NCBI GenBank assembly: GCA_045653035.1
Contig: JAZOLO010000016.1
Location: 222,755 to 286,754 of the forward strand
Length of the DNA: 64,000 bases
Reading direction: 5' to 3'
From: RGIG6353 sp045653035
Lineage (GTDB): Bacteria > Bacillota > Clostridia > Oscillospirales > SIG627
Part shown: in pieces, positions 30,998-38,798 of the stretch
Numbering within the stretch: position 1 is the stretch's first letter
How the letters are laid out: each line of letters begins with the position of its first letter
The notes under the pieces: generated by a model
Database searches by the model: none
Told to the model about the DNA's origin: nothing
The model's input: the letters and a program-made list of their open reading frames with translations, nothing else
Made by a program: the position numbers and the translations under genes

Positions 30998-32683
30998 TTA
31001 AAGGGATTTTATCATAGAGCTTATACGTGCTATTACCTTTTCACGTCCGAGTATCTGCATAACAGTGTAGAGGTCGGGAGCATTCATTTTACCCGTTACC
31101 GCAACTCTTATGAACATACTGATGTCGGCAACGTTACCGCGGAATTTCTCAGGCTCCGCCTTGTAAGCCTTCATATCCGATGCAAAGCCCAGTGTGTCGG
31201 CAATAGCCTTAACCTTTTCAAACCACGCGTTCATATCGTCTGCCTCGTCAAAGGTTTCTGTGAACATGGTAAGTGTTTTCTTTATGTCCTCTTTGTCGAA
31301 GCTTTCGGGATAAGCGTTTTCAATTTTGAAGAGCTCGTCGTAGAAGAAGCCCATATATCCCTTTGTGTCTGCAAGCGTCGCAAGGTCCTTTCGAGGCTTC
31401 TTTCCGCCTCTGCCGATAGCAAAAATTTTCTCGGCGAAAGCCTTATCTCTTTCAAGAAGCTTGCCGAATTCACTATCGAACTGAAGCGCCCAGGAGGTTA
31501 CCTTTTCTGTGATATCCTCTGCCGTCATACGGGACAGCACGTTCTTTGAAACGTCATTCAGCTTATCGTAGTCGAAAAGACAGCCCGATACAGACATCTT
31601 CTTTGCAGAGAAAGGGAATTCCTTGTAGTTCTTGTCGGGATTTTGCATGTGCCACTCCTCGTAGTTGGAGTTGAGAAGTGTCATAACGTATTCGCACACC
31701 GCCTCGGGAACGTAGCCCATAGAGGTGTAATCGTCCATGTTTGCACCCATATCACGCTTGGAAAGCTTCTTCTTGTTTCCGTTTTCGTCAAGCTTCATTA
31801 TCTGTGAGATGTGCATAAACTTAGGAGCCTTGAAGCCAAGATATCTGAAAAGCTGAAGGTGTTTGGGAAGGCTTGGGAGCCATTCCTCGCCTCTTATTAC
31901 GTGGGTTGTGCCCATAAGGTGGTCGTCAACTGCGTGGGCGAAGTGATAGGTGGGGATACCGTCTGACTTCAGGAGTACGAAGTCCTCGTCGTTCTCGGGA
32001 ATTTCAATTGTACCCTTTACAAGGTCTGTAACCTTTATCTTTCTCTCTCCGTCGCCGTCGGCGAGAATACGAAGAACGAAGGGGTTGCCTGCCTTGATAT
32101 TTTCCTCAACCTCTTCAAGAGTTATATTTCTTGCTTGAAGCATAGCCTCTCGCTTTGCCTCTGCCTCTTTTTCCCAGTCGGTGTTTTTAAGCTCTTCCTT
32201 CTTGTTCACTGCCTGTAGGTCCTGAAGCTCTTCTTCCGTAGTGAATACAGGGTAAGCTTTACCCTCAAGAACAAGCGCCTTACCAAAGGTCTGATAAATC
32301 TCGGCACGCATGCTCTGCTTGTAGGGACCGTAGTTACCCTTGTCTGAAATCTTACCCGTCTCGTCAAGAATAGCACCCTCGTCAAAGGAGACACCGTAGG
32401 TGGCAAGAGTCTTGATAAGTCCCTCGGCCGCACCTTCAACCTCACGCTTTGCGTCTGTGTCCTCAATGCGAAGGAAGAAAACGCCCCCCGAAAGATGAGC
32501 CATACGCTCACCGACGGTAGAAGGGAAGAGCCCTCCGAAATGCACGAAGCCCGTAGGACTGGGTGCGAAACGTGTAACCACTGCCCCTTCGGGAAGCTCA
32601 CGCTTCGGGTATCTTGCCTCCATATCGGCGGGTGTTGTCTTTATATGCGGAAAAAGCAATTCCGCAAGTCTTTTGTAATCCAT
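30998..32683 (-). CDS. gltX: Glutamyl-tRNA synthetase
   Basis: A 561-residue class I synthetase. FAPSPTGFVHFGGLFPS at 39-55 is the HIGH region with the substitution FG in the last position; KKLSKRD near 300 is the KMSKS loop. The length is greater than the usual 480-490 residues, with about 20 extra residues before the HIGH motif and an extended C-terminus. Since a separate glnS is adjacent, this enzyme may be discriminating for tRNA-Glu only. It lies between the RNA methyltransferase gene and glnS. Confidence 0.95.
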   Translation of the reverse strand: MDYKRLAELLFPHIKTTPADMEARYPKRELPEGAVVTRFAPSPTGFVHFGGLFPSTVGERMAHLSGGVFFLRIEDTDAKREVEGAAEGLIKTLATYGVSFDEGAILDETGKISDKGNYGPYKQSMRAEIYQTFGKALVLEGKAYPVFTTEEELQDLQAVNKKEELKNTDWEKEAEAKREAMLQARNITLEEVEENIKAGNPFVLRILADGDGERKIKVTDLVKGTIEIPENDEDFVLLKSDGIPTYHFAHAVDDHLMGTTHVIRGEEWLPSLPKHLQLFRYLGFKAPKFMHISQIMKLDENGNKKKLSKRDMGANMDDYTSMGYVPEAVCEYVMTLLNSNYEEWHMQNPDKNYKEFPFSAKKMSVSGCLFDYDKLNDVSKNVLSRMTAEDITEKVTSWALQFDSEFGKLLERDKAFAEKIFAIGRGGKKPRKDLATLADTKGYMGFFYDELFKIENAYPESFDKEDIKKTLTMFTETFDEADDMNAWFEKVKAIADTLGFASDMKAYKAEPEKFRGNVADISMFIRVAVTGKMNAPDLYTVMQILGREKVIARISSMIKSL

Positions 32684-32695
32684 TTTATACCCTTT

Positions 32696-33823
32696 CTAGT
32701 TCTGCTTTTTGTAATACATATAGTAGTTACATTTAAGCATTCCGTTATATAGCTTTCTTTTTCTGTCGGCAGGTCTGCCATAGTGTTTTTCAAAGTATTC
32801 GTCAGAGGTAATAACGTAAATCTGCCAGTTTTCAAGCCGCCGAAATGCCTTGCCCATCTCCCGATAAAGCTTTTCCGCCTCGTTTATATCCATAAGGCGT
32901 TCACCGTAAGGTGGATTGCAGACAACCGTACCACGCTTTCCGTGAGTTTCAATGTCACGGACGTCAGCCGTGAAGAAGTTTACGTCAACTCCTGCATTCC
33001 TCGCGTTTTCTCTCGCATTTTCTATAACCTTGGGGTCAATGTCACTGCCCCAAACCTCAAAGGGGGTATCAACCTCGTTTCCCTCAGCCTCACGCCTTGC
33101 CTTGTCCCATATATCCTTTGGGATAAAGGGATATTCCTCTGCAAGAAAGCCCCTCGATTTACCAGGGGCTATGTTTTTTAAAATCATTGCAGCCTCAATG
33201 GCAACGGTGCCCGACCCGCAAAGGGGGTCCCAGAAAAGCACGTCGTGACGAGGTCTTGCAATAAGAGCAAGTGCCGCCGCCAAGGTCTCGCGGATAGGTG
33301 CATCGTTCGTGCCACGGCGGTAGCCTCTCTTGTAAAGCCCCGCACCGCTTGTATCTATCATTATTGCGGCTTTATCACGAAGTATGAAGAACTCAATCTG
33401 CACCTTAACGCCCGTTTCGGGTAGCGTCTTTGTGCGGTGCTCTCGGTAAAGCCTTTCAACGATTGCCTTTTTAACTATCTTCTGACAGTCGGGAATACTG
33501 TGAAGCTTTGATTTTATCGTGTGTCCCTTGACGGGGAACGCATCGTTTTTTCTTATATATTTTTCCCAAGGAATGTTCTTGACACCCTCGAAAAGCGCAT
33601 CGAATGTCTCTGCCTCAAACTCGTCAAGTATTATGAAAAGCTTTTCGGCACATCTGAAATTTATATTGCATCTTGCTACGGCAGAAATATCGCCCTCAAA
33701 ATATACACGCCCCTCAATAGTCTCAAGTCTGTTATAGCCAAGCATGTCAACCGTCTCTCCCACAAACTTTTCAAGCCCGAAAAGAGAGGTGGCGGCATAT
33801 TTCAGCTTACTTTTTTCTGACAT
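32696..33823 (-). CDS. THUMP-domain class I SAM-dependent RNA methyltransferase (RlmL/YpsC-like)
   Basis: A 375-residue rRNA guanine-N2-methyltransferase type enzyme. The THUMP domain lies at about 50-160, the SAM-binding DPLCGSGTVAIEAA near 200, and the catalytic NPPYGERL near 308, the signature of N2-guanine methyltransferases. It probably modifies 23S rRNA; the exact site cannot be assigned from sequence alone. Its start overlaps the folA gene by 17 bp, and it is followed 12 bp later by gltX. Confidence 0.93.
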   Translation of the reverse strand: MSEKSKLKYAATSLFGLEKFVGETVDMLGYNRLETIEGRVYFEGDISAVARCNINFRCAEKLFIILDEFEAETFDALFEGVKNIPWEKYIRKNDAFPVKGHTIKSKLHSIPDCQKIVKKAIVERLYREHRTKTLPETGVKVQIEFFILRDKAAIMIDTSGAGLYKRGYRRGTNDAPIRETLAAALALIARPRHDVLFWDPLCGSGTVAIEAAMILKNIAPGKSRGFLAEEYPFIPKDIWDKARREAEGNEVDTPFEVWGSDIDPKVIENARENARNAGVDVNFFTADVRDIETHGKRGTVVCNPPYGERLMDINEAEKLYREMGKAFRRLENWQIYVITSDEYFEKHYGRPADRKRKLYNGMLKCNYYMYYKKQN

Positions 33824-34292
33824 AGGTTACGTAGCGGAACTCAAGTCCGTTTTCCTCCATGGTGTCGGTGGCATCCAGCACTTCCCACTCACTATCCTTT
33901 ATTTCGGGAAGAAATCTGTCTGCATCAAATGCACGGTCAATGTGAGTAATATAGAGCTTTTCGCAGTAGGGCATAAGCGTTGCATACACCATAGCACCCC
34001 CTATAACGAAAACCTCGTCGGGGTCAAGACCACGAGTAAGCTCCATCAGGTCCTCGATGCTGTGGCAAACCTCTGCACCCTCGATTTCAATATCCTTTTC
34101 GTAAAGAACTATATTTCGTCTGTTCTTTAGGGGAGCACTCTTTGGAAGGGAGATAAGTGTATTATATCCCATAACGACAGTCTTGCCTGTGGTTACCTCC
34201 TTGAAATGCTTGAGGTCGGCGGAAAGGTGGCAAAGAAGGTCACCGTTTTTGCCGATTCCACGATTCTTATCTATTGCAACGATTAAATTCAT
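33807..34292 (-). CDS. folA: Dihydrofolate reductase
   Basis: A 161-residue DHFR. MNLIVAIDKNRGIGKNGDL (1-19) carries the Ala-Ile loop and the Met20 loop; the acidic active-site residue is in the DLKHFKEVT helix near 26; VVMGYNTL and VFVIGGAMVYATLMP bind NADPH. It reduces dihydrofolate to tetrahydrofolate and refills the folate used by the thymidylate synthase encoded immediately upstream; the two genes share one base. It is the normal trimethoprim target. Confidence 0.96.
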   Translation of the reverse strand: MNLIVAIDKNRGIGKNGDLLCHLSADLKHFKEVTTGKTVVMGYNTLISLPKSAPLKNRRNIVLYEKDIEIEGAEVCHSIEDLMELTRGLDPDEVFVIGGAMVYATLMPYCEKLYITHIDRAFDADRFLPEIKDSEWEVLDATDTMEENGLEFRYVTYVRKK

Positions 34293-35122
34293 TATTCCGC
34301 AACCTCGATTCTTTCATTAAACTCGTTATATTTATAACCATCAAGCGTGAAGCTTGTGTCGGTGAACTTATAGAAGTCGTCTATTGTACTGTCGAGAGTG
34401 AACTTCGGCGCATCAAACTGAGGCTTCCCGATGAGTCTCTCAACTATCGGAATGTGTCTTTCGTAAATGTGTGCATCTGCAATAACGTGCACGAATTCAC
34501 CGGGTATTAGCCCCGTCACCTGTGCAAGCATGTGAATAAGCACCGAGTACTGACAAACGTTCCAGTTGTTTGCCGCAAGCATATCCTGACTTCGCTGATT
34601 AAGGATTGCCGAAAGTCTTCCGTTTGAAACGTTGAAGGTCATACTGTATGCACAAGGATAAAGATTCATTGTATGAAGGTCTTGATGATTATAAATATTT
34701 GTCATTATTCTACGGCTGTTTGGATTGTTCTTAAGGTCAAATATAACTCTGTCCACTTGGTCGAACATACCCTCACGGTACTGGTGCTTGATACCCAGCT
34801 GATAGCCGTAAGCCGTTCCTATAGAGCCGTCCGAGTCCGCCCACTTGTCCCATATTTTAGCATTCAGGTCGTGAATGTTGTTGGACTTTTTCTGCCATAT
34901 CCAGAGAAGCTCGTTTACCGCCGTCTTAAGATAGGTACGGCGGAGAGTCATTATAGGAAACTCCTCTTCAAGATTGTAGCGGTTGACTAATGCAAAGCAC
35001 TTTTTAGTGTATGCGGGAGTTCCATCCTCCCACTTGGGACGAACCTGAAATTCCTTATCCCATACACCCTCTGAAAGTATCTTTTTACAGTTTTCAACGA
35101 ATATTTTATCAGCAAGACTCAT
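34292..35122 (-). CDS. thyA: Thymidylate synthase
   Basis: A 276-residue thymidylate synthase making dTMP from dUMP and methylene-tetrahydrofolate. The catalytic cysteine is Cys157 in LYPCAYSMTF; QRSQDMLAANNWNVCQYS near 178 binds dUMP; and VIADAHIYERHIPI near 222 follows. The residue after the cysteine is Ala instead of the more common His (PCA for PCH), as I recall from the Bacillus subtilis ThyA-type enzymes. It is the first gene of a five-gene operon thyA-folA-methyltransferase-gltX-glnS. Confidence 0.96.
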   Translation of the reverse strand: MSLADKIFVENCKKILSEGVWDKEFQVRPKWEDGTPAYTKKCFALVNRYNLEEEFPIMTLRRTYLKTAVNELLWIWQKKSNNIHDLNAKIWDKWADSDGSIGTAYGYQLGIKHQYREGMFDQVDRVIFDLKNNPNSRRIMTNIYNHQDLHTMNLYPCAYSMTFNVSNGRLSAILNQRSQDMLAANNWNVCQYSVLIHMLAQVTGLIPGEFVHVIADAHIYERHIPIVERLIGKPQFDAPKFTLDSTIDDFYKFTDTSFTLDGYKYNEFNERIEVAE

Positions 35123-35154
35123 AGCGTTTCTCCTAAATATTTACATATATAACT

Positions 35155-35183
35155 ATTTTATCACTACTTTACCCTCAAGTCAA
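35155..35183 (-). promoter_or_regulatory. Promoter of the thyA-folA operon
   Basis: On the minus strand TTGACT (35178-35183), a 17-bp spacer and TAAAAT (35155-35160), with AGGAG before the thyA ATG. Confidence 0.65.
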
Positions 35184-35206
35184 CAAAAAATCGCGGTTTT
35201 TCACTG

Positions 35207-35833
35207 TTACTTTTCAGGAGCGAATTTTTCACCCACAATATTAACCTTTCCTCTCCCTGAGGTTATGTCCGAAACCTTTGATTTGAGCTCTTCAAAATCC
35301 TTCTCATCGGCAAGCATACGAAAACTGACTTCCGCCTCGTATTTTATATCGTAGACTTCAAGTCCCATCTTTGAAATCTCATAGGAAAGCTTTTGGAATG
35401 CTGAATAGTCGGCTGTAATCTCCACCTCGCTGTAAAGCACGAAAGTGGCTTTTCCTGCGGCATCAAGAGCAAGCTTTGCCGCCTTACCGTAAGCACGGGT
35501 AAGCCCCCCTGCTCCAAGGAGTATTCCTCCGAAATAACGAGCTACAGCAATAACAACTCCTGTAAGACCCTCACGGCGGATTACCTCAAGGATTGGCATA
35601 CCTGCCGTACCCTGTGGCTCGTGGTCGTCCGAGAAACGCACAACGTTGCCCACACGATTAACGTAAGCGTAGCAAACGTGCCTCATGTTCGGCATATCCC
35701 GTCTTATTTTTTCTATAAATTCAAGTGCCTCCGCTTCCTCCTCAATGGGCTTTATAAAGCCGTAAAAGACAGACTTCTTTTCCTCGTAGGAGTCAGAAGC
35801 CTCGCATCTTGCAGTGGTGTAGGATTTATCCAT
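35207..35833 (-). CDS. YigZ/IMPACT-family protein
   Basis: A 208-residue member of the UPF0029/IMPACT family. The diagnostic FSDDHEPQGTAGMPILEVI stretch lies at about 68-86, followed by YFGGILLGAGGLTRAYG near 104-120; the DUF1949 C-terminal domain fills about 137-200. The biochemical role in bacteria is not clear; in eukaryotes IMPACT proteins act on translation control through GCN2. It begins 1 bp after the hflX stop and is probably co-transcribed with it. Confidence 0.9.
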   Translation of the reverse strand: MDKSYTTARCEASDSYEEKKSVFYGFIKPIEEEAEALEFIEKIRRDMPNMRHVCYAYVNRVGNVVRFSDDHEPQGTAGMPILEVIRREGLTGVVIAVARYFGGILLGAGGLTRAYGKAAKLALDAAGKATFVLYSEVEITADYSAFQKLSYEISKMGLEVYDIKYEAEVSFRMLADEKDFEELKSKVSDITSGRGKVNIVGEKFAPEK

Positions 35834-35834
35834 T

Positions 35835-37130
35835 TTAACCCTCTTTTACAATAAAGTCTTTAAGCTGACCCCGAAGCTTGTCATCGGTAATCGCTTCAAT
35901 CAGTATTCCACCCTCTGTGTATTCGATATTCTCTACAGTTGAGGTCTTGTAAAAAGCATCTATAAAACCTGCCTTACTCTGGGGGAGAAGGAAGGTACAC
36001 TTCTTTTTAGAACTGAGAATTACGCCCTCAACCGCCTCGATAAGACTCTCTATTCCAAAGCCCGTTCTTGCCGATATAAACACTGCATTTTCCTTACCGC
36101 CCATGCCGAGAGTGTTCTCTGTGTTACCCTCCAGCATATCGCATTTGTTGAATACGTAAACGATAGGCTTTTCGGGAACGCCGTTCTTTTCAAAAAGTGA
36201 GTGTATAATCTCCTCGGTTATCTCATACTGACCTCTCACGTCGGGGCTTGATACGTCAAGCACGACAAGGATTATATCTGAATATACCACCTCTGCAAGA
36301 GTAGATTTAAAGGCATCTACAAGGTGGTGGGGGAGATTTTTGATAAATCCAACGGTGTCGGTAAGCACAACCTCTCCCACTCTTGGTAGCACCCACTTTC
36401 TTGTGGTGGGGTCAAGAGTTGCGAAAAGCTTGTTTTCCGCAAGTATATCAGAGTCGGTGAGAAGATTTAAAAGCGTTGATTTACCAACGTTGGTATATCC
36501 TGCAACGGATATTTGCACAACACCCGATTTCTCTCTGTTACGGCGGAGAAGAAGCCTTCTCTTTTCAAGGCTTTTCAGTTCTTCTTCAAGATAAGCTATC
36601 TGTGTCTTAACGTGACGTCTGTCACTTTCAAGCTTAGTTTCACCGGGACCTCTCGTACCGATACCGCCTCCAAGCCTCGACATTTCCTCACCGTGACCCC
36701 TGAGTCTCGGTATGGTGTACTTAAGTCTTGCTATCTGTACCTGTAAAATACCCTCGTTTGTGGTAGCGTTTCTTGCGAAGATGTCGAGAATGAGCATAGT
36801 TCGGTCGATAACTCTGACGTCTCCCACCGCGTCCTCTATCGCCTTTATCTGCGAGGGAGATAGCTCACAGTCGAAAACCACAAGCTCGATATCGGAGTTT
36901 TCGCAAAGTCCTTTTAGCTCTTCAAGCTTTCCTTTGCCGATATAGGTGGCATTGTCGGGGGTAGGTCTGTACTGAACAAGCCTTGCCGCGTCCCGTCCTC
37001 CCGCCGTCTCAAGAAGGGATGCAAGCTCGTCAAGGTCGCTTTCGTTTTTCGAGGTGTCTGTATATACCGCAACAAGCACCGCTGCGGGAAGTGCCTCATC
37101 CTTTATTTCATGCAAATTATTTTTCGACAT
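35835..37130 (-). CDS. hflX: Ribosome-associated GTPase HflX
   Basis: A 431-residue GTPase. The N-terminal HflX domain (about 1-190) includes YIGKGKLEEL near 65-74 and RGPGETKLESDRRHV near 160; the G domain has G1 GYTNVGKSTLLN near 215, G3 DTVGF near 260 and G4 NKCD near 330. HflX splits stalled 70S ribosomes, for example after heat or macrolide/lincosamide stress. The gene follows rpmE, separated by a terminator and a second perfect hairpin (37141-37175) that lies directly against its ribosome binding site. Confidence 0.95.
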   Translation of the reverse strand: MSKNNLHEIKDEALPAAVLVAVYTDTSKNESDLDELASLLETAGGRDAARLVQYRPTPDNATYIGKGKLEELKGLCENSDIELVVFDCELSPSQIKAIEDAVGDVRVIDRTMLILDIFARNATTNEGILQVQIARLKYTIPRLRGHGEEMSRLGGGIGTRGPGETKLESDRRHVKTQIAYLEEELKSLEKRRLLLRRNREKSGVVQISVAGYTNVGKSTLLNLLTDSDILAENKLFATLDPTTRKWVLPRVGEVVLTDTVGFIKNLPHHLVDAFKSTLAEVVYSDIILVVLDVSSPDVRGQYEITEEIIHSLFEKNGVPEKPIVYVFNKCDMLEGNTENTLGMGGKENAVFISARTGFGIESLIEAVEGVILSSKKKCTFLLPQSKAGFIDAFYKTSTVENIEYTEGGILIEAITDDKLRGQLKDFIVKEG

Positions 37131-37140
37131 AATTCTCCTC

Positions 37141-37175
37141 TATAGCCGAAGAGAGCCGAACTCTCTTCGGCTATA
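37141..37175 (-). promoter_or_regulatory. Perfect hairpin in the leader of hflX
   Basis: A 15-bp perfect stem TATAGCCGAAGAGAG with its complement around a 5-nt loop. On the minus strand it is followed immediately by AGAGGAG, the ribosome binding site of hflX, not by a T-run. It may be a regulatory leader hairpin or a processing site. Confidence 0.55.
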
Positions 37176-37203
37176 CAAAAAGCGGTGCAAAACTGCACCG
37201 CCT
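37176..37203 (-). terminator. Terminator of rpmE
   Basis: On the minus strand GCGGTGCA and TGCACCGC around a 4-nt loop, followed by TTTTTGTA. Confidence 0.8.
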
Positions 37204-37216
37204 CGGTTTGTATAAG

Positions 37217-37417
37217 TTACGCTCTGCCGAACTTCTTGTTGAACTTATCAACACGTCCGCCCGCATCTACGAGTTTCTGCTTGCCTGTGTAGAAAGGATG
37301 GCACTTAGCACAAATATCAACGTGTACGTTTTCCTTGGTTGACTTTGTGGGATATTCAGCACCACAAGCACAAACGATTACGGTATCCTTATACTCAGGA
37401 TGTAAATCCTTTTTCAT
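37217..37417 (-). CDS. rpmE: 50S ribosomal protein L31 (zinc-binding form)
   Basis: A 66-residue ribosomal protein. Cys16 and Cys18 (CACG) plus Cys36 and Cys39 (CAKC) form the zinc site of the C+ type, and the C-terminal HPFYTGKQKLVDAGGRVDKF is typical of L31. The zinc-free paralogue is not in this window. It has its own promoter at 37463-37491 and its own terminator. Confidence 0.97.
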   Translation of the reverse strand: MKKDLHPEYKDTVIVCACGAEYPTKSTKENVHVDICAKCHPFYTGKQKLVDAGGRVDKFNKKFGRA

Positions 37418-37462
37418 GTCAGTTGCACCTCACTTTTAGGATATTCTTCGTTGTTACATCAC

Positions 37463-37491
37463 ATAATATCACACAATTTACAAAAAAGCAA
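37463..37491 (-). promoter_or_regulatory. Promoter of rpmE
   Basis: On the minus strand TTGCTT (37486-37491), a 17-bp spacer and TATTAT (37463-37468). Confidence 0.6.
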
Positions 37492-38007
37492 TAGTTTTTT
37501 GAAAAAAGTTGAAATAATGTTGTAGATTGACAATAGATGTGTTACAAAATTAGAAAACTTCGCCATTAGCTATAAAAGGCTTCGTATAATCGGCAGGAGA
37601 GTTCAAATTATATGCATGGGGAAGTTATTATATATTGCATTGTAAACATAAAGATGCTTTTTGAAAACATTAAAAATAGTAAAAGAATGTGTAGGATAAA
37701 AATATTTAGTTATCTTTACGATGTGTATCTTCTATTTTGCTATTGTGAGTTTCCACACACTCTTGTTCCTCTTTTTTTATTTCTTTGCGCATATCGGAGG
37801 GCGTATGTAGTGGGGCATATTCCTCTTTTTTGTAAAATCTCCGGAATTTTAATAAAAGTTTGGAAAAGATTTTAAAATATTTAACTTTACTTATAAATAC
37901 CAAAATTGGTCACACAGCTAATCTTTGCTCTAAACAATAGAGGTTGGTTTAATTCCATTGCGGAATTTTAACAATTTCCCATTATACATTACTTTTTTAG
38001 TGATGGG
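37492..38007. other. 516-bp intergenic region without a recognisable gene
   Basis: AT-rich. It contains one 87-codon frame on the plus strand (37612-37875) and one 65-codon frame on the minus strand (37706-37903); both encode hydrophobic or lysine-rich peptides with no ribosome binding site of normal form and no family resemblance. TTGACA at 37528 has no good -10 partner. Nothing else is seen. Confidence 0.5.
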
Positions 38008-38595
38008 TTATATAATTGAATCAAGTAATATTTGAAGACCTATGATGATGAGTATTGAACCCCCAAGAATATTTGCTTTTCCCGAAAGAAGTGTTCCGGT
38101 TTTTTTACCTATAATTACACCCGTGAAGCATATAATAAAGGTCACGGCGGCAATTATAAGTGCGCTGATGAGAGCTTCCAGAAAGGAGTATTCTACAATC
38201 TTAAAGCCCACCGACAGTGCATCGATTGAAGTCGCTAATGCCTGAATAAGTATTGTGCCGATGGTGAGTTTTATCAAGGGACAGGAGTCCTCATCCTTAG
38301 GTCGCCTTGTTTCGATTATCATCTTTACTCCTATATATGTTAGGAGCAAAAACGCTACAACAGGAATGTATTTCTGCACTGCTTCAAAATATTCCAATAC
38401 TGTATGAACGCACACCCATCCCAATATTGGCATGAGTGCCTGAAAGAAAGCAAAGGTTCCGGCAATAAAAGCAGTTTTTCTTCTCCTTATGCCTGGTTCA
38501 CTGAGACCCGCCACAAGCGATATAGAAAAAGCATCCATCGCAAGTCCTACGCCAAGCATAACCGAGGTAATGAAAAAAGCAATGTTCAAGCTCAT
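38008..38595 (-). CDS. mntP: Manganese efflux pump MntP
   Basis: A 195-residue membrane protein with six transmembrane helices. The metal-site motif LGVGLAMDAFSISL lies at about 14-27 and a matching ATSIDALSVGFK near 110-121, the two Asp-containing repeats of MntP. It exports Mn2+. The start is the ATG at 38595 with GGAGAG upstream; a longer in-frame start would run into the riboswitch terminator. The gene is preceded by a yybP-ykoY type Mn2+ riboswitch, which is independent support for the call. Confidence 0.94.
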   Translation of the reverse strand: MSLNIAFFITSVMLGVGLAMDAFSISLVAGLSEPGIRRRKTAFIAGTFAFFQALMPILGWVCVHTVLEYFEAVQKYIPVVAFLLLTYIGVKMIIETRRPKDEDSCPLIKLTIGTILIQALATSIDALSVGFKIVEYSFLEALISALIIAAVTFIICFTGVIIGKKTGTLLSGKANILGGSILIIIGLQILLDSII

Positions 38596-38631
38596 AGTTC
38601 TCTCCAAAACAAAAAATGTATGGCAATAAAC

Positions 38632-38757
38632 CATACAAAAAATGAGACTATGCACAGCTTATCCCTATACATAAGTCTCGCATATTAAAGTAAGCCAGAC
38701 CCGAAAAGGTCAGTATGTTGACTTACTGCACGTATGTGCTTGCTACTCCCTTACCGC
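38632..38757 (-). promoter_or_regulatory. yybP-ykoY (Mn2+) riboswitch with expression-platform terminator, upstream of mntP
   Basis: On the minus strand the leader contains GGGAGTAGC, then GTAAGTCAACATACTGACC, a tetraloop stem, CTGGCTTAC and finally GCGAGACTTATG, in the order expected of the yybP-ykoY aptamer. The 3' strand (GAGACTTATG) is also the 5' arm of a terminator: GAGACTTATGTATAG (38665-38679) pairs with CTGTGCATAGTCTC (38644-38657), followed by a run of six T. Metal binding should stabilise the aptamer's closing stem, prevent the terminator and switch mntP on. Confidence 0.88.
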
Positions 38758-38798
38758 TACAGTATACCATATTTTAGAAAAAAGTCAAGAGCATATTT

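Noticed and set aside
30998..32683. Idea that gltX is a non-canonical GlxRS because its HIGH motif reads VHFG
   Set aside because: Variation at the last position of this motif is common in GluRS, and the KLSKR loop and the rest of the enzyme look normal.
37612..37903. Two overlapping short frames (87 codons plus, 65 codons minus) in the gap before mntP
   Set aside because: Neither has a credible ribosome binding site or recognisable product; their overlap on opposite strands makes at least one false.
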